Origin: Populus alba | Lineage: Eukaryota > Streptophyta > Magnoliopsida > Malpighiales > Salicaceae | Length of the DNA stretch: 64,000 nt | Direction of reading: 5' to 3' | Assembly (NCBI RefSeq): GCF_005239225.2 | Contig: NC_133302.1 | Span: forward strand, 6,944,001 to 7,008,000 | Shown: in pieces, positions 10,740 to 23,100 of the stretch | Layout: each line of letters starts with the position of its first letter | Position numbering within the stretch: the first letter of the stretch is position 1 | The notes under the pieces: generated by a model | Told to the model about the DNA's origin: nothing | Database searches by the model: none | What the model saw: only the letters and a program-made list of their open reading frames with translations | Program-made: the position numbers and the translations under genes

Positions 10740-13030
10740 CTGGGGGCTTGCTCTGTTTCCTTCAATTCATTTTTTCCTCTTGTTCAAAAACTTAAATCTC
10801 TCTCGGTTTTTTTTTTCCTCTCTATTCAAGCGATTTTGCTTCAATTTCTAGTTCTATTTTCATCTTCAAAGTTTAAAAGGTATATATTATGAATCAACTT
10901 AATGATTTTCTATTTTTCATTTTTTCTTTGATTTATTAACCATGTATTTTCGTTTTTTTTTGTTTTTTTGTTTGTATGTAGATAAAGTTTAAAAGTAGAC
11001 ACACTATTAAGGTAAGCTTTTTTCATTCCTATAGTCTATAGTTTTTTTTATTAATTTGTTGTCTTTTTTATTGTTTTTATTGCAATAATAATTGATTGTT
11101 TTGTTGAATTTTAATTTTTATTGTTGAACTTGCATTTAAATGTTGATTGGATATATAGGATTAAATTTAATTGTTTTATCTCGATTTTATTGTATATATT
11201 GCATAATAGAGTGTTTGATTATTTTGTTGAATTATAATTGTTATTGTGAAATTTATATAGATGTTAGTTGAATATATAGAAATAATTTTTTTCTATATTT
11301 TATTTTTAAATTTGTGTAGATGCTTTGAACAAAATCAACTGCACGTCCTGAGCACATGGTCACGGCTAATTCTTCTAACAGCAATGATGACATGTCATTA
11401 GGTGCCGACTAAGAAGAAGCACTTGCGGCAACTCATAACATTGTCTTTTCCAGTGCAGTTCCACAACGTAGAAGCAATGTCCCTTCATAGTTGGGTCAAT
11501 GCTCCTACAAGTACAAGACACATTGAAAGGATAACCTTTTAATGCAAGTGTGTTTTGATTTGATTTTTTTTTTACTTATAATGTAATTTGTGAACAACTA
11601 GTTAACATTTCATTAATTTTATTGATTTTTAGGTTCACAAATATTAAAGCCACTCGAATAATAACATTGATGTTTAAATCATTGATAGAGATTTCATTGT
11701 TTCAATGGAATGAGGTTTCAGACATCCTAATTGCAAACCTTACATCAATACATGGTTTAAAAGATTTGAGGTTAGTGTTAACTTCAAATTTTAACTATTT
11801 TTAATGTTATATTGAAATTATTGATTTATTTTAATAAAATATTTATACATAGAACAAATTCAAGTAGGATAACATAGATAATAATGTTGAGAGGAGTGTG
11901 TGGGAGAATTACACTGCAACCAGGTAACATAAAAAAACAATACGATATTTTTTAAAAAACAAATTATATATTAAAATCTAATTTGTTATTAACTCATATA
12001 AAATACTTTTGTATCATGTAGGTTTTCGTAACTTTTGGTGTGAAGCGCAAAAAAAAGCAAAAATATACTATAGGGATAATGCTTTACCAGGTGGGAATGA
12101 CGTGTTGGTTTGAAGGGATTTCAGGCTACCATACATCCCAAAGGCTATATAGGCGCAATATATTCAACACGTGACATCTGAACGTTCACACAACAGTTTG
12201 GTGCCGAGAATTGGAAACTTCAAATTCATGGTTCGGTTATCACGCACATCAGCAGCTCATTTTCATTCGTTGCACATACGAAGCGGATGGTAAGATTAAT
12301 TTTAATGTCATTTAGGATTAATTAATTTGTTATTTATAAATGTATTTAACTTGCAATATTTTTTTTTCTTACATGCTACTTCTCTTGGACGTGAGTCGAA
12401 CCCAATTGAGCTTTTTGTAGAGATACGTGTGTAGAGTGAAGACTGTCAAAAAAGGGTGCAACATTTCATAAAAAACCACACTTAACACTTCGTTGTATGT
12501 TCGTTTAACCATTTTCTTTCGTAAGTTATTATTTTCTTGAATTGAATTTAATGATTTATTTTTTTAATTTTCAAGAGACATATAATAGCCAGTTGAAGAA
12601 GAGATATGGGGACGATTATTGGAACCCCCTAGATTTCGATTTGGATTTATGGATGGAAGCAGGATCCTCTGGTGGACTCGATATAAATCGGGTATATAGA
12701 CTTTCTAACTCTATGTTTGAGAACTTGAGGATGTCCCATAATGTCTCAACCATTGGGAATAATTCCATCAACATATTTCCAATGAGAAAAAAAAAAAAAT
12801 TAAGTGCATTTTTCATCTATAAAACCATCAGTTTTTAATTTATATATGCTGATTAGCACAACTATGGAGGCCATGTGCCACGTCCTGAAAGTTTTTTGAC
12901 TAGTTCTAGCACAAGATTGATATGGTTCATGTTGTTTTTTCTGTGGATTTGTTTCGGCTAACCCCTTGCATAGCTGTCTTATAATATTTTCACCATCAAA
13001 TCTCTTAAAATCACTTTTCTGTTTTAATTT
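10740..13030 (+). mobile_element. Degenerate En/Spm-like (Ptta type) plant transposase relic
   Basis: AT-rich interval with scattered pieces of a plant Ptta/En/Spm-type transposase. At about 12396-12475 a degraded reading matches the IELFVETH...SEDRQKGVQ region, and at 12578-12760 the frame reads ERYGDDYW-like then LWMEAGSSGGLD followed by NRVYRLSN, as in the family's C-terminal part. Stops and frameshifts separate the pieces, so no protein is made. I saw no CACTA termini, and homology at the outer edges is uncertain. The relic is flanked by direct repeats B1 and B2. Confidence 0.6.
12578..12760 (+). pseudogene. C-terminal fragment of plant transposase (Ptta/En/Spm)
   Basis: The best preserved part of the relic: an open stretch with YGDDYWNP, LWMEAGSSGG and NRVYRLSNS, characteristic to my knowledge of Ptta/En/Spm transposase C-termini. 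It has no start, and its upstream parts are in other frames. Confidence 0.6.
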
Positions 13031-13036
13031 AGTCTC

Positions 13037-13506
13037 TTACAAATCTCTACACATAATTTTTTTTTTTTTTTTTAAAATTTCCTCTCAAATTTACTATACT
13101 TCCTTTCTCATATTTTATTAACTTAAATGAGTAAAAAGATGATTTAAAAGTTTGGAGAGTTTTCTCTACGTTCAAAAACTCTAATAAATTATTGTATCTT
13201 ACAAGAAAAGCATATTAAATGCAAAATTATTCTTGTACGAAAGAGGCATTTTCTTTTTTAGAATAGCCCTGCTGGGTGCAACACCAGGTTTCTCCTAAAC
13301 CTTCATAAATTCTTAATTTCAACCATTTAAAATCATCGCAGGAAACCCAATCCTTTATGAGTTAAATGGTTTTCTAGGAAAGTGCCTGGCTGGTTTTTGG
13401 AGGTGATCGGACGTTTTATGAGTGCTCGTCTAAAGAACTTCGAGACCGATGGATTCTCAATGCAATATTGTCCAATTGAGTGTGGAGATAACAGTGAATT
13501 AAGCTG
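13037..13506. repeat. Direct repeat copy B2, right of the transposase relic
   Basis: Second copy of the ~450-bp segment at 10265-10712. Differences are mostly substitutions and small indels, including one short insertion near 13300. Confidence 0.65.
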
Positions 13507-13579
13507 AAAAGAAGAGAAGAAATATTATAGTAAGAGCAAAAATCTCAGGTCCTAACACGTACGCCTCTGTCGTTCAGCT

Positions 13580-13750
13580 ATCTCCTTGTTCACCAAGTCG
13601 TTGCCCTTTAATGATTATCTCCTTGAGCAGACATTGACAATGTGAAAATATACAATAATTAATTATTAGTGATGTCAATCCGCTTAGCTCATTGAGCTGA
13701 CATGCACATTGGGAGACCGTACAATAATTAATATGTTCTTTAGGCGCTAA
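13580..13750. repeat. Duplicated segment C1
   Basis: Matches 15340-15490, including the tract 'GATGTCAATCCGCTTAGCTC' and the following 'CATTGAGCTGAC'. It is non-coding. Confidence 0.6.
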
Positions 13751-13827
13751 TGAAGCTTTACCTTTAATTCAACAATGTATTAATCACGATTTTTTAATGA
13801 ATTTGATATTTATGATCCAGTCTCACT

Positions 13828-14226
13828 TGGCAAGGAGTCTGTGGTTAAATCTTTCAATAGCTGAGGTCATTGAGTCTTCTGAAGCAACGCCAACTGACCC
13901 ATGAAGGCTTCCACCATTAACAAATCTTTTCATTTTTCTCCTTCCATGGCTAACAGCGGTTTGGCTGTGTCTTGTGATTGGGGGCCTGCTCTGTTTCCCT
14001 TATAACACCAACATTACCGCTGCTGACCTAATAGAAAGGCTTGGGCTGAGTAGCTTAGTTGGAATATTTGGAAGGAAGCCCATCAGAGTTGAGTTGCCCA
14101 AATGTACAAGGTCCAGCCCACCTTTTCCAAACGGGGGAGATGTCGAACGTTGGGCTTGTATCGGTGAGTCCAGATTCACATTTATTAAGAGCAACCCTGC
14201 TTGAATGGACAAAAGTGACTCAGGAT
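13828..14226 (-). repeat. Duplicated unidentified segment, copy A2
   Basis: Second copy of the segment at 9792-10169. The minus-strand reading here is interrupted by a stop and small indels, so if the segment ever coded, this copy is dead. Confidence 0.6.
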
Positions 14227-14229
14227 AAT

Positions 14230-15175
14230 AAGTTTTTGTATTTTAAAAATATTTTTTAAATTTTTTAATTTTTTTTAAGATAATATTTTTTTAATATTTT
14301 TAAATTATTTTGATATGTTAATGTCAAAAATTATTTTTTAAAAAATATTATTTTAATACATTTTCGAATAAAAAGTACTTTGAAAAAGCAACTGCAACCA
14401 CACTTCCAAACAATATCACAAATGTTTGTTTGAGAACGTGGTTGTGATTGTATTTTAAAGTGATTTTTATATAGAATTATATCAAAATAATTTTTTTTTT
14501 ATTTTTTTAAAGTTATTTTTGATATCAGCACATCATGATCTAAAATCACTAAAAAAATATTAATTTAAGACAATGAAAAAATTAATATTAATCTAAAATT
14601 TAATTTTTTTAAAAAATATTTTTGAAACACAAAAATAAACAAGGTCTAAGTAGGAGTAGTTGTTGAATGGCTGGAGACGACGTGGCAGTTGAGGGGAATA
14701 AATATTAAAATAATTTTTTTATTTTAAAAAAATTATTTTTGCATTAACACGTTAAAATAATTTTTTAAAACATAAAAAAATAATTTTTTAAAAAATAAAA
14801 ATTTAATATTTTTTTAAAATATTTTTAGGAAAAAAAAAAAACGGTGCCAATCTCTTTTGACATAAGTTTCATACATAGTTCTATGATAACAGCGAGTTCA
14901 TTCAGGGAGGCACCTCCAGAGATAATTGATGTGCTGGTGGAAAAGAGAGGATTATGTTCAGCGGGCAGCCAAAGCAATCTTGTCATTTTTTTTTAGCATT
15001 TATTTGAGTTATGTAATAATTATTTTTTAAAGTAATTTTTATTTTGATATGTTAAAATAATATTTTTTTTTTATTTTTTAAAAATAATTTTTAATATCAA
15101 CACATAAAATAATTTAAAAATAAAAAAACATTAATTAATTTTTTTTAAATATTTTAAAATGAAAAAAAAAAAAAA
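14230..15175. repeat. AT-rich MITE-like block
   Basis: Very AT-rich sequence with outward-facing motifs: 'CTGCAACCACACTTCCAAAC' near 14390 and a related inverted motif 'GAGAACGTGGTTGTGATTG' near 14430. Similar ends occur near 19351, 20200 and 22715. This fits adjacent or nested non-autonomous DNA elements, but I could not fix individual ends or target duplications. Confidence 0.4.
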
Positions 15176-15339
15176 GTTTTGGTGAGACGAAATCAATTAG
15201 ATGGAAGAAATCAAGATTTAAACCCTGAAATTGCGGCTGACTCTATTCTAGCTTCACCTGCATAGCTGTATCCCTCTAACGTGGCAACCCTGTTGATAAC
15301 AAAAGCACCTAATACAAAAGCACCAACTATGGAGACCAT

Positions 15340-15490
15340 TGTTGTTCAGCTTATCTCACTGCTCAGCAAGTCGTTGCCCTTGCGGCCAGCAATACAATAA
15401 TTAATTATTGGTGATGTCAATCCGCTTAGCTCATTGAGCTGACGTGTACATTGGATGACCGTACAGTAATTAATATGTTATTTAGGTATT
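15340..15490. repeat. Duplicated segment C2, upstream of patatin-like gene 1
   Basis: Second copy of the segment at 13580-13750, about 200 bp before the promoter of the patatin-like gene. Confidence 0.6.
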
Positions 15491-15681
15491 AATTAAACAA
15501 TTAATGTATTAATTATTTTTCTTTGATGTCGGTGTGAAAGCAGCTCAATTTAATCTGATGACGTTTGACAATGGCAACCTAAGTTTCAATCATGTTCTAA
15601 GCATATTCAAGAAAAACATTAAGAAGAAAAAAAAAGACAATACTTTTGTTGCTAAGCTACAGTACGAAGCCACAGTAGTGC

Positions 15682-15688
15682 TATAAAA
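15682..15688 (+). promoter_or_regulatory. TATA box of patatin-like gene 1
   Basis: TATAAAA about 80 bp upstream of the ATG at 15768. The position is consistent with a short leader. Confidence 0.6.
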
Positions 15689-15767
15689 GGGGAGAGAAGC
15701 AGATGCTCAAGTTGTAGTGAAGCAGAAATAGTCACAGACTAAATAGTTTTATTTCAGTTTTCACAAG

Positions 15768-17955
15768 ATGGGTGAGCACTTCATTAACCCTATAACTAGA
15801 GTTGTAATCATAGAGATTAGACTCTGTAATAATCAAAGCTAATTTTTTTCTTGTTGTTCTTAGGGAATGGAAGTTCGAGTGGATCAGGTCCTGATGATCA
15901 AGGCTTTGAAACAATCCTCAGCATTGACGGGGGAGGAGTGCGAGGAATCGTTCCTAGCGTAGTCCTTACTGCTCTAGAAGCCAAGCTTCAGGTTCTTGAA
16001 TCCATCAAAAACTTTAGTGTTACCCTCTTGCTACTTTTAATAACATCGATCAGAGAAGCCTTATACTAATTGCTATTTTTGTTGTATGTATGTATAGAAG
16101 TTGGATGTGGATAACAAGGATGCGAGGATTGCAGATTATTTTGACTTTGTTGCTGGGACAAGCACAGGAGGTCTTATGACTGCCATGCTCACTACTCCGA
16201 ATGCTGAAGAACGACCAGCTTTTGCAGCAAAAGACATTGTCCAGTTTTATCTGGACAAGAGTCAACTCATATTTCCTCAAACCACCGAACAATACGAAGA
16301 CGATGAACTTTTCGATGATGAAGCTGCGATCAAATCTGTCCTGGATGAAGCAAGAAACCAGATCCAGCAATATAATAATGAAATGAGGTGAATTAAATCA
16401 AAGGGTCGGGATTGTGCACTTAATTTTTATTTAAACAATATATATCGTGACAAAATACCAACATAATTTTTTTTTCAGAGAAAAAAGTTTGAATTCTGCA
16501 TAATTAAATCGATGTGATTCTCTTAAACAGGAATATATTTGTAGATCCTATCATTTCTGCATTAGAGTTTCTTTTAAAGTGGGGATTGCTTCCTAGCTTT
16601 ATCCGTAAGAAACTTCGGGGTCTACTTTCTCCAAGGTATGATGGCGTCAAACTACATGAGATAATTAAGGAGGAAGTGGGACAGAAACTTCTCAGTGATG
16701 CTCTGACTAACGTGATAATCCCCACTTTCGACATCAAGCATTTTAAGCCAGTCATATTCTCCAGCTTAAAGGTCATTGATTCTTCTTAATTATCTAATAA
16801 ACACATACCAATATTCCGGAAGGTGCTACACACACACACACACACACACACATATAGTGATCTCATGCATCTTCTATATATTGTGAATAAAATTGCAGGC
16901 AAAACGTGAGAAATCAACGGATGGAATAGCAGACGTTTGTATTGGCACGTCTGCAGCGCCATATTACTTCCCTCCATATTATTTTAAAACAAATGTTGAT
17001 TTCAACTTAGCTGATGGCGGTCTTGCAGCCAACAATCCTGTAAGTTAAGGGTTGCTATATGTCGCTATACAGGTGTTGTTAACGTTGCTAAGTGGATCTA
17101 AAACTCTCTGGAACACTTGGGTTGAGTTTTGTGTACTTGCTTAACTGTCAGAATGCTTTCTTTCAATTAATGTTATAAATTTTATCAGTCATTGCTAGCC
17201 GTGTGTGAGGTGATGAAAGAACAAAAGATGGATGGTCGTAAGCTTCTTATTCTTTCACTTGGAACTGGAGCAGCTGACCAGAGTGACAGGTATGTGGTTG
17301 GAGATCCCAGCAAATGGGGCCTCTTAAGATGGCTTTGGTATAGGGAGAACAACGGCAGCCCATTGATTGATATCTTGACAACTGCACCAGATGAGATGAT
17401 TTCGACGTATATATCCACAATCTTTCAATATTGTGGTTGGGAAGATAACTATTATCGGCTTCAGGTATTAGTGACTCACATTTTAAATATTTTCCAACTA
17501 TATATATATATATATAGCTGTGTAGAAATTAAGGAAAACATTTCCAAAGACTTACCTCAGTACTTATTTAAAATGGAGAGTTTCAGTCACAGTCTTTATC
17601 ATGCACTTGTATTTCATGCTCAAATGATGTGCTGCAATTTGATAATTAACACTATTTTCAGGCTGAGATGAAACTCTCTGAGGCCAAGATGGACGATGCA
17701 AGCATAGAAAATCTGAACAATCTCGTGAAGATCGGTGAAGATCTTGCAGCGAAGCACGATGCCGAACTTGAAGCGTAAGAACTTGATTAAATGATAATTT
17801 TTTATAATATTTATTTTTTCTTCGGACACCCAAATCAATAGGATTGATCATTATGTGGGTCTAATTTTGCAATCTTTGCATTGATTTTGTGCAGCCTTGC
17901 GCAAAAATTGATTGAGAACCGGAAAGCTCGCAATATGGCAAGCATGGCTGTTTGA
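15768..17955 (+). CDS. Patatin-like phospholipase (acyl hydrolase) 1, 8 exons
   Basis: Exons are 15768-15771 (a 4-nt ATGG exon), 15864-15991, 16098-16387, 16531-16771, 16899-17039, 17189-17464, 17662-17774 and 17895-17955, coding 417 aa. All introns are GT-AG. The family consists of lipid acyl hydrolases (phospholipase A2/galactolipase type) acting in defence and lipid turnover. Catalytic parts are complete: oxyanion-hole DGGGVRG (23-29), nucleophile elbow GTSTGG with Ser66, and catalytic Asp260 in DGG. There is no signal peptide, so the protein is probably cytosolic, as in the pPLAII class. The same intron positions recur in the two patatin-like genes at 26.4-32.4 and 42.4-45.2 kb, showing common descent. 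The start is set by the mini-exon, whose phase fits exon 2 and is shared with gene 3. Confidence 0.92.
16828..16852. repeat. (AC)12 microsatellite in intron 4 of patatin-like gene 1
   Basis: Clean AC run inside the intron between 16771 and 16899. An AC run also lies in an intron of patatin-like gene 3, but in intron 5, so the two need not be homologous. Confidence 0.9.
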
Positions 17956-18590
17956 TGATTTGTCAAGTACACAAATGTTTCTCCTTTGAAGAAACTATGA
18001 TATATATCTACTCATTTTTATAGCATATGTTTTGATGATTTGTAAAATAATTGGAGGCCTGCAATAACGTTAGTGCTGGGGTCAACATGATGACGTCGAG
18101 GGCATCGTTGCAAGACATAAGACATATATTGTGTGTTTCTTCTTTTGTGAGTTTGTGTGGAGCGATGAGTTTCGTGTTCCAGTTGTGTCAAAGTTCGAGT
18201 TTCATGATTCTTTTAATTAAATCTTTGAGATTTTAAAATTAATCTTGATAAGCCCTTGAGATTTTAAATTCTGATGTCTGTTAGCTACTAGGTAGATAGA
18301 AACAAAATAATAGCGTTCAAAAGCACCCGTACAGGCAATTAGAACACATGCATCTGTAAACTCTAACTCTAATCCCTTTGCATATATTATCTTACCTTTC
18401 TTTAAAAAAGAAAGATCTTCTCCAAAACATTGTATATCCTCCCCTCCAAGAAGTTTTGGCTAGAGACCTATTTTTATCTATGTTTCAAAAAGGAAATTTT
18501 GTTTTTCTTCATGACAAAAGATGATGCGGATCTCCATAATTGGGCAAGTAGATCATCAATAACCATACAAAAGCTTTTGTTATCAAGACT
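17956..18590. other. 3' flank of patatin-like gene 1
   Basis: Holds the 3'UTR and then unremarkable AT-rich DNA up to the SINE target site. No further gene seen. Confidence 0.5.
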
Positions 18591-18782
18591 TTTTTTTTTT
18601 CTTTTTTTTTTTAATTAATGTGAGTGTTTGGGTAATTAGCTTGTACGCACTGCAATTAATTCCACGGGCCTGAAGTTAATGACCATATAAGTCTATAGTG
18701 GCTCTAAGGTTTGTGGGACTTGAACTGGTAACCCCTAGAGAATAAACTTGAAGTCTGATCAATTAAGCTACACCCCTCAAGA
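18591..18782 (-). mobile_element. tRNA-derived SINE, full length, minus orientation
   Basis: Read on the minus strand it begins near 18782, has a box A-like TAGCTTAATTGATCAG and a box B GTTCAAGTCCC, then the 3' module with CAGGCCCGTGG and an A-rich tail (T-run at 18591-18612 on +). It is flanked by a 15-bp target duplication with one mismatch, TTGTTATCAAGACTT (18577-18591, last base shared with the T-run) and TTGTTATGAAGACTT (18783-18797). The 3' module resembles that of the SINE at 28931-29054. Probably a Salicaceae SINE family; subfamily not assigned. Confidence 0.8.
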
Positions 18783-18797
18783 TTGTTATGAAGACTT

Positions 18798-19350
18798 TCT
18801 TGATTATATGAGAAAAAGGAATTTGAAATCTAAACATTATTAATGTGATTATCTTCTCAAATGATGGAACAATTTAGATGCCAAGCAAGGGAGATGTGTG
18901 TGACTTAATTATTTAATTGTAGCAATGATAGCAAAAACTTTTAAGTAACTAGATCTAGAGATCTAGAATAAACATATTTTAAAAGACATGTTCTGTTATT
19001 CAATGACAATTCAAAATTGTCTTCACATGGCAATTGTAAGAAAGATTCATGATTTTGGGTCGAAGTACTAATTCAAATATCGAACATATATGATCGTGGT
19101 TTAAACATTGAATTCTTCTAGATATTTGTAATATAGTCCACTAGTGCAAAATTGTATTATCAATATTAATTATGAATTATGTAATATCTATAGAGAGCAG
19201 GTTTCTTGTTCCTTTTTGTGATTCTCATTTTTTAAATTGTCCTAACTAGGCTTTCATTCTTCTTCTTCTTTTCCTGTTAAAAAATAATTCTCAAGGGCAA
19301 TTTATTTTAATTTCTTATGGGTAAATAGTTTTTTAAGATTTGAGTTTGAG
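18798..19350. other. Intergenic DNA
   Basis: AT-rich with no ORF, repeat pair or element end that I could recognise. Confidence 0.4.
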
Positions 19351-20224
19351 GACGTTTGGTAATGAGGTTACGTTTGTATTTTAAATAAAACGCAGATGCA
19401 ACTCATTTGGTGAAGGAAAAAAACAATTTATTATTCATGGTTCCATAGCATTTTTGTGTCCAAAACGCAAGGGAAAGAAAAGTTAGCAAGTGCTCCTTCC
19501 TGCGCACTGTTCCTGCTCATTAATTAGCATGAACAATGTAGCATGCTGCACTGTTTATGCTAATTAATTAGCATGATTCACGTGAATAGTGTAGCTAGCT
19601 TCACTGTTCTGGTGAGACCGGTTCCGGTTCAAAGGTCAAAATGCATTGAACCAGGTCCGACCCAGTAAAATAAAAAATAAAAATTATTTTTTATTTTTTT
19701 TATTGTGTTTTATTTGAAAAACTAGTGTTTAACATTATTCAATGACACTATATAAATTAGACAGAGATCGCATGATGACGTAGCAATTGCAGAATTTGAT
19801 TGCAATCCCAATTTTATTCTTGATTATATTTTACCTGATGTTGTTGCACGCTTAAGAAACCAAAAAAAATATAGTCCTTATCGGATGTATTTCATACGTG
19901 ATGAAATTGTAAATAGTTTAATGAAACAATAAAAAATATTTTATATAAAGTATTATTTATTTAATGATGTAATAACAATAGTTAAATCTACAATATTTAA
20001 ATTAAAAACCATCAATATTAATATATTTTTTAAAATTATTTTATAACCTCAATTTCAAAAGCATTATTAACCAACACATATTAAACTACTTTTTGCTTAA
20101 TCTTAATTTTAACCATAATTTTAATCAAACATATATTTTTTTACCAACCTCAACTAAAAGTAATTTTTATAAAATAATTTTTTTCAAATCACAACCATAA
20201 CAACAACCACAATATCAAACACAC
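19351..20224. mobile_element. MITE-like element with related inverted ends
   Basis: The left end (near 19353, GTTTGGTAATGAGGTT) and the reverse complement of the right end (near 20222, GTTTGATATTGTGGTT) agree at most positions. The interior is AT-rich and non-coding. Target duplications were not clear, so the exact ends are uncertain. The interior also contains a 17-bp inverted repeat at 19519-19568. Confidence 0.4.
19519..19568. repeat. 17-bp inverted repeat (hairpin)
   Basis: ATTAATTAGCATGAACA at 19519-19535 pairs, with one mismatch, with TGTTTATGCTAATTAAT at 19552-19568. No terminator or promoter role can be inferred. Confidence 0.6.
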
Positions 20225-20350
20225 TCAAGTATTCTATGAGAAAGTAGTGGGATAGTTCTAAAATCTCATCCAGTAAGTAAAGAAATATAAAAAAATAAGT
20301 ACAATCAATCATATAAAAACATACATGGAATTTACGTGGTTCAACACCTT

Positions 20351-20402
20351 ATAATCTTCTATTTTTTTTTTTTTATAGTGAATATCTATAAATAGAAGAT
20401 TA
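20351..20402. repeat. Inverted repeat around a T-run
   Basis: TAATCTTCTATTT and AAATAGAAGATTA form a 13-bp stem around an AT-rich loop, at the margin of the copia-related remnant. Confidence 0.6.
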
Positions 20403-21407
20403 CAAAGTGTCGCATAAAAATTAACTAAAATTCAAAAGTAACCCAACACTTTTTTTTTGTCCTCCCTCTAGCCAAAAAAGTATAAAGAATGGAAGCACAT
20501 ACAAAGAAGTCTTACCTTGAACTATGATAATTTTAGACTTTGATATGGACTAAGTATATAGCTATTTATTTTGTCACTTGAACCTATAATTTAAGACAAA
20601 CCTAACAAATCTCAATTTGTCTTAAATTGAGAAAACTTTTGAAACTTGAATTCCTCTTTAATCACCTCCACCAAGCACCTCTCAAGTACTACACAAACCA
20701 ATTAAGTTTAAACAATTATTGAACTTCATTGTAGAGATAGACTTCATTAACATATTCGATTGATATCTAGATTGAAGTGATATCTCACATCAATATGTAT
20801 GGTCTTTTCATGGTATATTCGATTCTTGATCAAATGAATAGAGCTCTAACTATTACTATGCATAACAATCAACTTATGTAACAAATAGCAATTACCAACC
20901 AAACCTTCCAGCTATAAATCTTCTTTAATTACCTCTTTCAATGTTATATATTTACCCTCTATTTTAAACAAGGTAATAGTGGATTGCAGAATTTCTTTTC
21001 AACTAATAACACACCTTAAAAGAATTAAAGCATAACTTGTTGGTGACCTCTTGTCCAATTCACAACGTAATTTGAATTTATAAAATTCTCAACATTACTT
21101 CTAGTGCTATAATCGTTGTCATCTACCAAAACAACTTATGTAATACATCAAAGATAACAAAAGTATCAATTCAATGGCCTAATAATGAAGTTTACCAAGA
21201 TTTTTCACAAGCATATTGGCCATATTAATTTTATGTGAATGGTCCAGATAAGTGCAGATTATATCTTCATATATAATGCTTCCAATTATATTAGCATATG
21301 AAACACCTGACATGTGCTTCTTCTCCATCTCAATTTTTGGTGGTAAAGTTAAAGATAACCTAAAATGGAATGCAAGAACAATATTCTTTAACTTGCGGTC
21401 TTGAATA
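20403..21407. other. AT-rich DNA next to the copia relic
   Basis: Probably more of the decayed copia element on the minus strand, but no continuous family motif could be read. I saw no other gene. Confidence 0.3.
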
Positions 21408-21641
21408 TCAAATGTTTAAGTATCTTCTCAAGATATTTTCTTTGTAACGAATATATAACTTGCTAAAACTTCCATCTCTATGTAACTTCACATCCAAAAT
21501 CTTCTTGGTTGCGTCTAAATCTTTCATTTCAAAATTATCACTCAATTGATTTTTAAAATCGTTGATCAAACACATGTTCTTGGAGATAATCAATATATCA
21601 TCAATATATATACATAATATATATATCATCAATAAATACAC
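21408..21641 (-). pseudogene. Ty1-copia reverse transcriptase fragment
   Basis: A 77-codon open stretch reads YIDDILIISKN..., then FEMKDL and KKILDVKLHRDGS, the copia RT region following the catalytic Asp-Asp (here YIDD instead of the usual YVDD). There is no start and flanking domains are decayed or absent, so this is a relic of a retroelement. Confidence 0.75.
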
Positions 21642-22500
21642 AAATGAACCATTAAAAGCTTTCTAAAATATATACAACTATTATAAATTATGAAACATAC
21701 ATAATAAATACATATTATTAATAAAATTCAATGTTAATTAAACAACATTTTTTCTAACAAAAGGATATATACATAATATATATATTCAATTTCTAGTGAC
21801 CATTTATAAATCATAGATTATGGCAGCACAAGTTCAGTTAAATGAACGGGATAAGTGAAGTAGACAAGCATCCACAAATGAATAAAAACTCAAGCCGACA
21901 ACCTGCACCATTTCACATTGCAGTATTCTTCAATCATTGTAAGAGTTACTAAGTGGCCATTTCACATTGCATTATTCTTCCATTATTGAATCTCGATTTT
22001 TTTTAAAAAATAATCCTAATTCTTAAATTTAATTTAATGTTTGGTTGAGGGAACTCTAATGGGTAATATAAAAACCATACGTAAATAGAAAATTCGTACT
22101 TAAATAGAATAAGACTTAATTTAATTCTTATACTTTTTAATATAGATCTCTTTATTTAATAAATTTTATTCAATTCTAAAACATAATTTACTCTAATTCC
22201 TTCTTTTATTTTTAATTGTTTCTTATTATTAAATTATATAAATAATTTATTGTTTATTTGAGCAATTGATGTTTCTATATACATTTGATGAAAATTAAAC
22301 TTTTAATACAATTATATTTTTATAAAGTATTTTTAAAAATTGAAATATTTATATGTGTGTGATAAAAAAATATTAAAAAAATAATAAATTAAATTAAAAT
22401 AAAATATATTGTTTATAATCAAGCCCAATCACTACTAGGATTGGAATCAAGCCTAGAACCCTCGGCTGAAATATTAGTTTTTGGCTTTATTTTCTTAAAA
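21642..22500. other. AT-rich intergenic DNA
   Basis: No gene or clear element. Low-complexity AT tracts dominate. Confidence 0.4.
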
Positions 22501-22527
22501 GAAGAAGAAGAAGAAGAAGAAGAAGAA
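22501..22527. repeat. (GAA)9 microsatellite
   Basis: Nine perfect GAA units directly before an AT-rich MITE-like end (about 22540-22735) with the motif 'ACCGCAATTACACTCCCAAA'. Confidence 0.95.
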
Positions 22528-22539
22528 AACTTAAGATTA

Positions 22540-22735
22540 TTTTATTGGCACTATCTTTTAAAAACGTTTTTGAAAAAAAATAAATTTTTTTTAAAATTAA
22601 TATGTTTTTGATGTCTTTAAATCATTTTAATGTACTAATTTCAAAAATGATTTTTAAAAAATAAAAAAATATTATTGATATACTTTTCGTATTTTGAAAA
22701 GTAACCGCAATTACACTCCCAAACACAAATATAAA
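22540..22735. repeat. Fragment of the AT-rich MITE-like family
   Basis: Shares organisation with the ends near 14390 and 20200: AT-rich body followed by an A-rich run and a 'GCAATTACACTCCCAAAC' type end. Only one end is recognisable. Confidence 0.4.
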
Positions 22736-23100
22736 CATAAATTTAACATTTAAAATCACTTTTAAACAACTTATCAATACATAAATTCATTTTTAAACTT
22801 TTTAGATCTAGAATTTCAAATCTATATCTCTCAAATCCGACTATACAATTATTGGAATAAAGTTTTCAAAGATAAATTTTAGTTTTCATTATTTTATTTA
22901 AGAGTTTGAATTTCAAAATAGTAGATTGATTTTTTTTGTCCCATGTAAAAAAAATGGGCTTTTAAATTAAACTTCTAGGCTATTTCGTCCAACATGCATC
23001 AAGGCTTCCTTCCATCTTTAAGCCCATTCTTGTGAAGGGCAGTAATGAAAATAGTCAAACTATAAAGGGGTAAAATTGAACAAATAAAAAAGTTCCTTGT

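Noticed and set aside
18591..18782. Possible tRNA gene (box A and box B present)
   Set aside because: No cloverleaf closure. The A-rich tail, 3' module and TSD show a tRNA-derived SINE.
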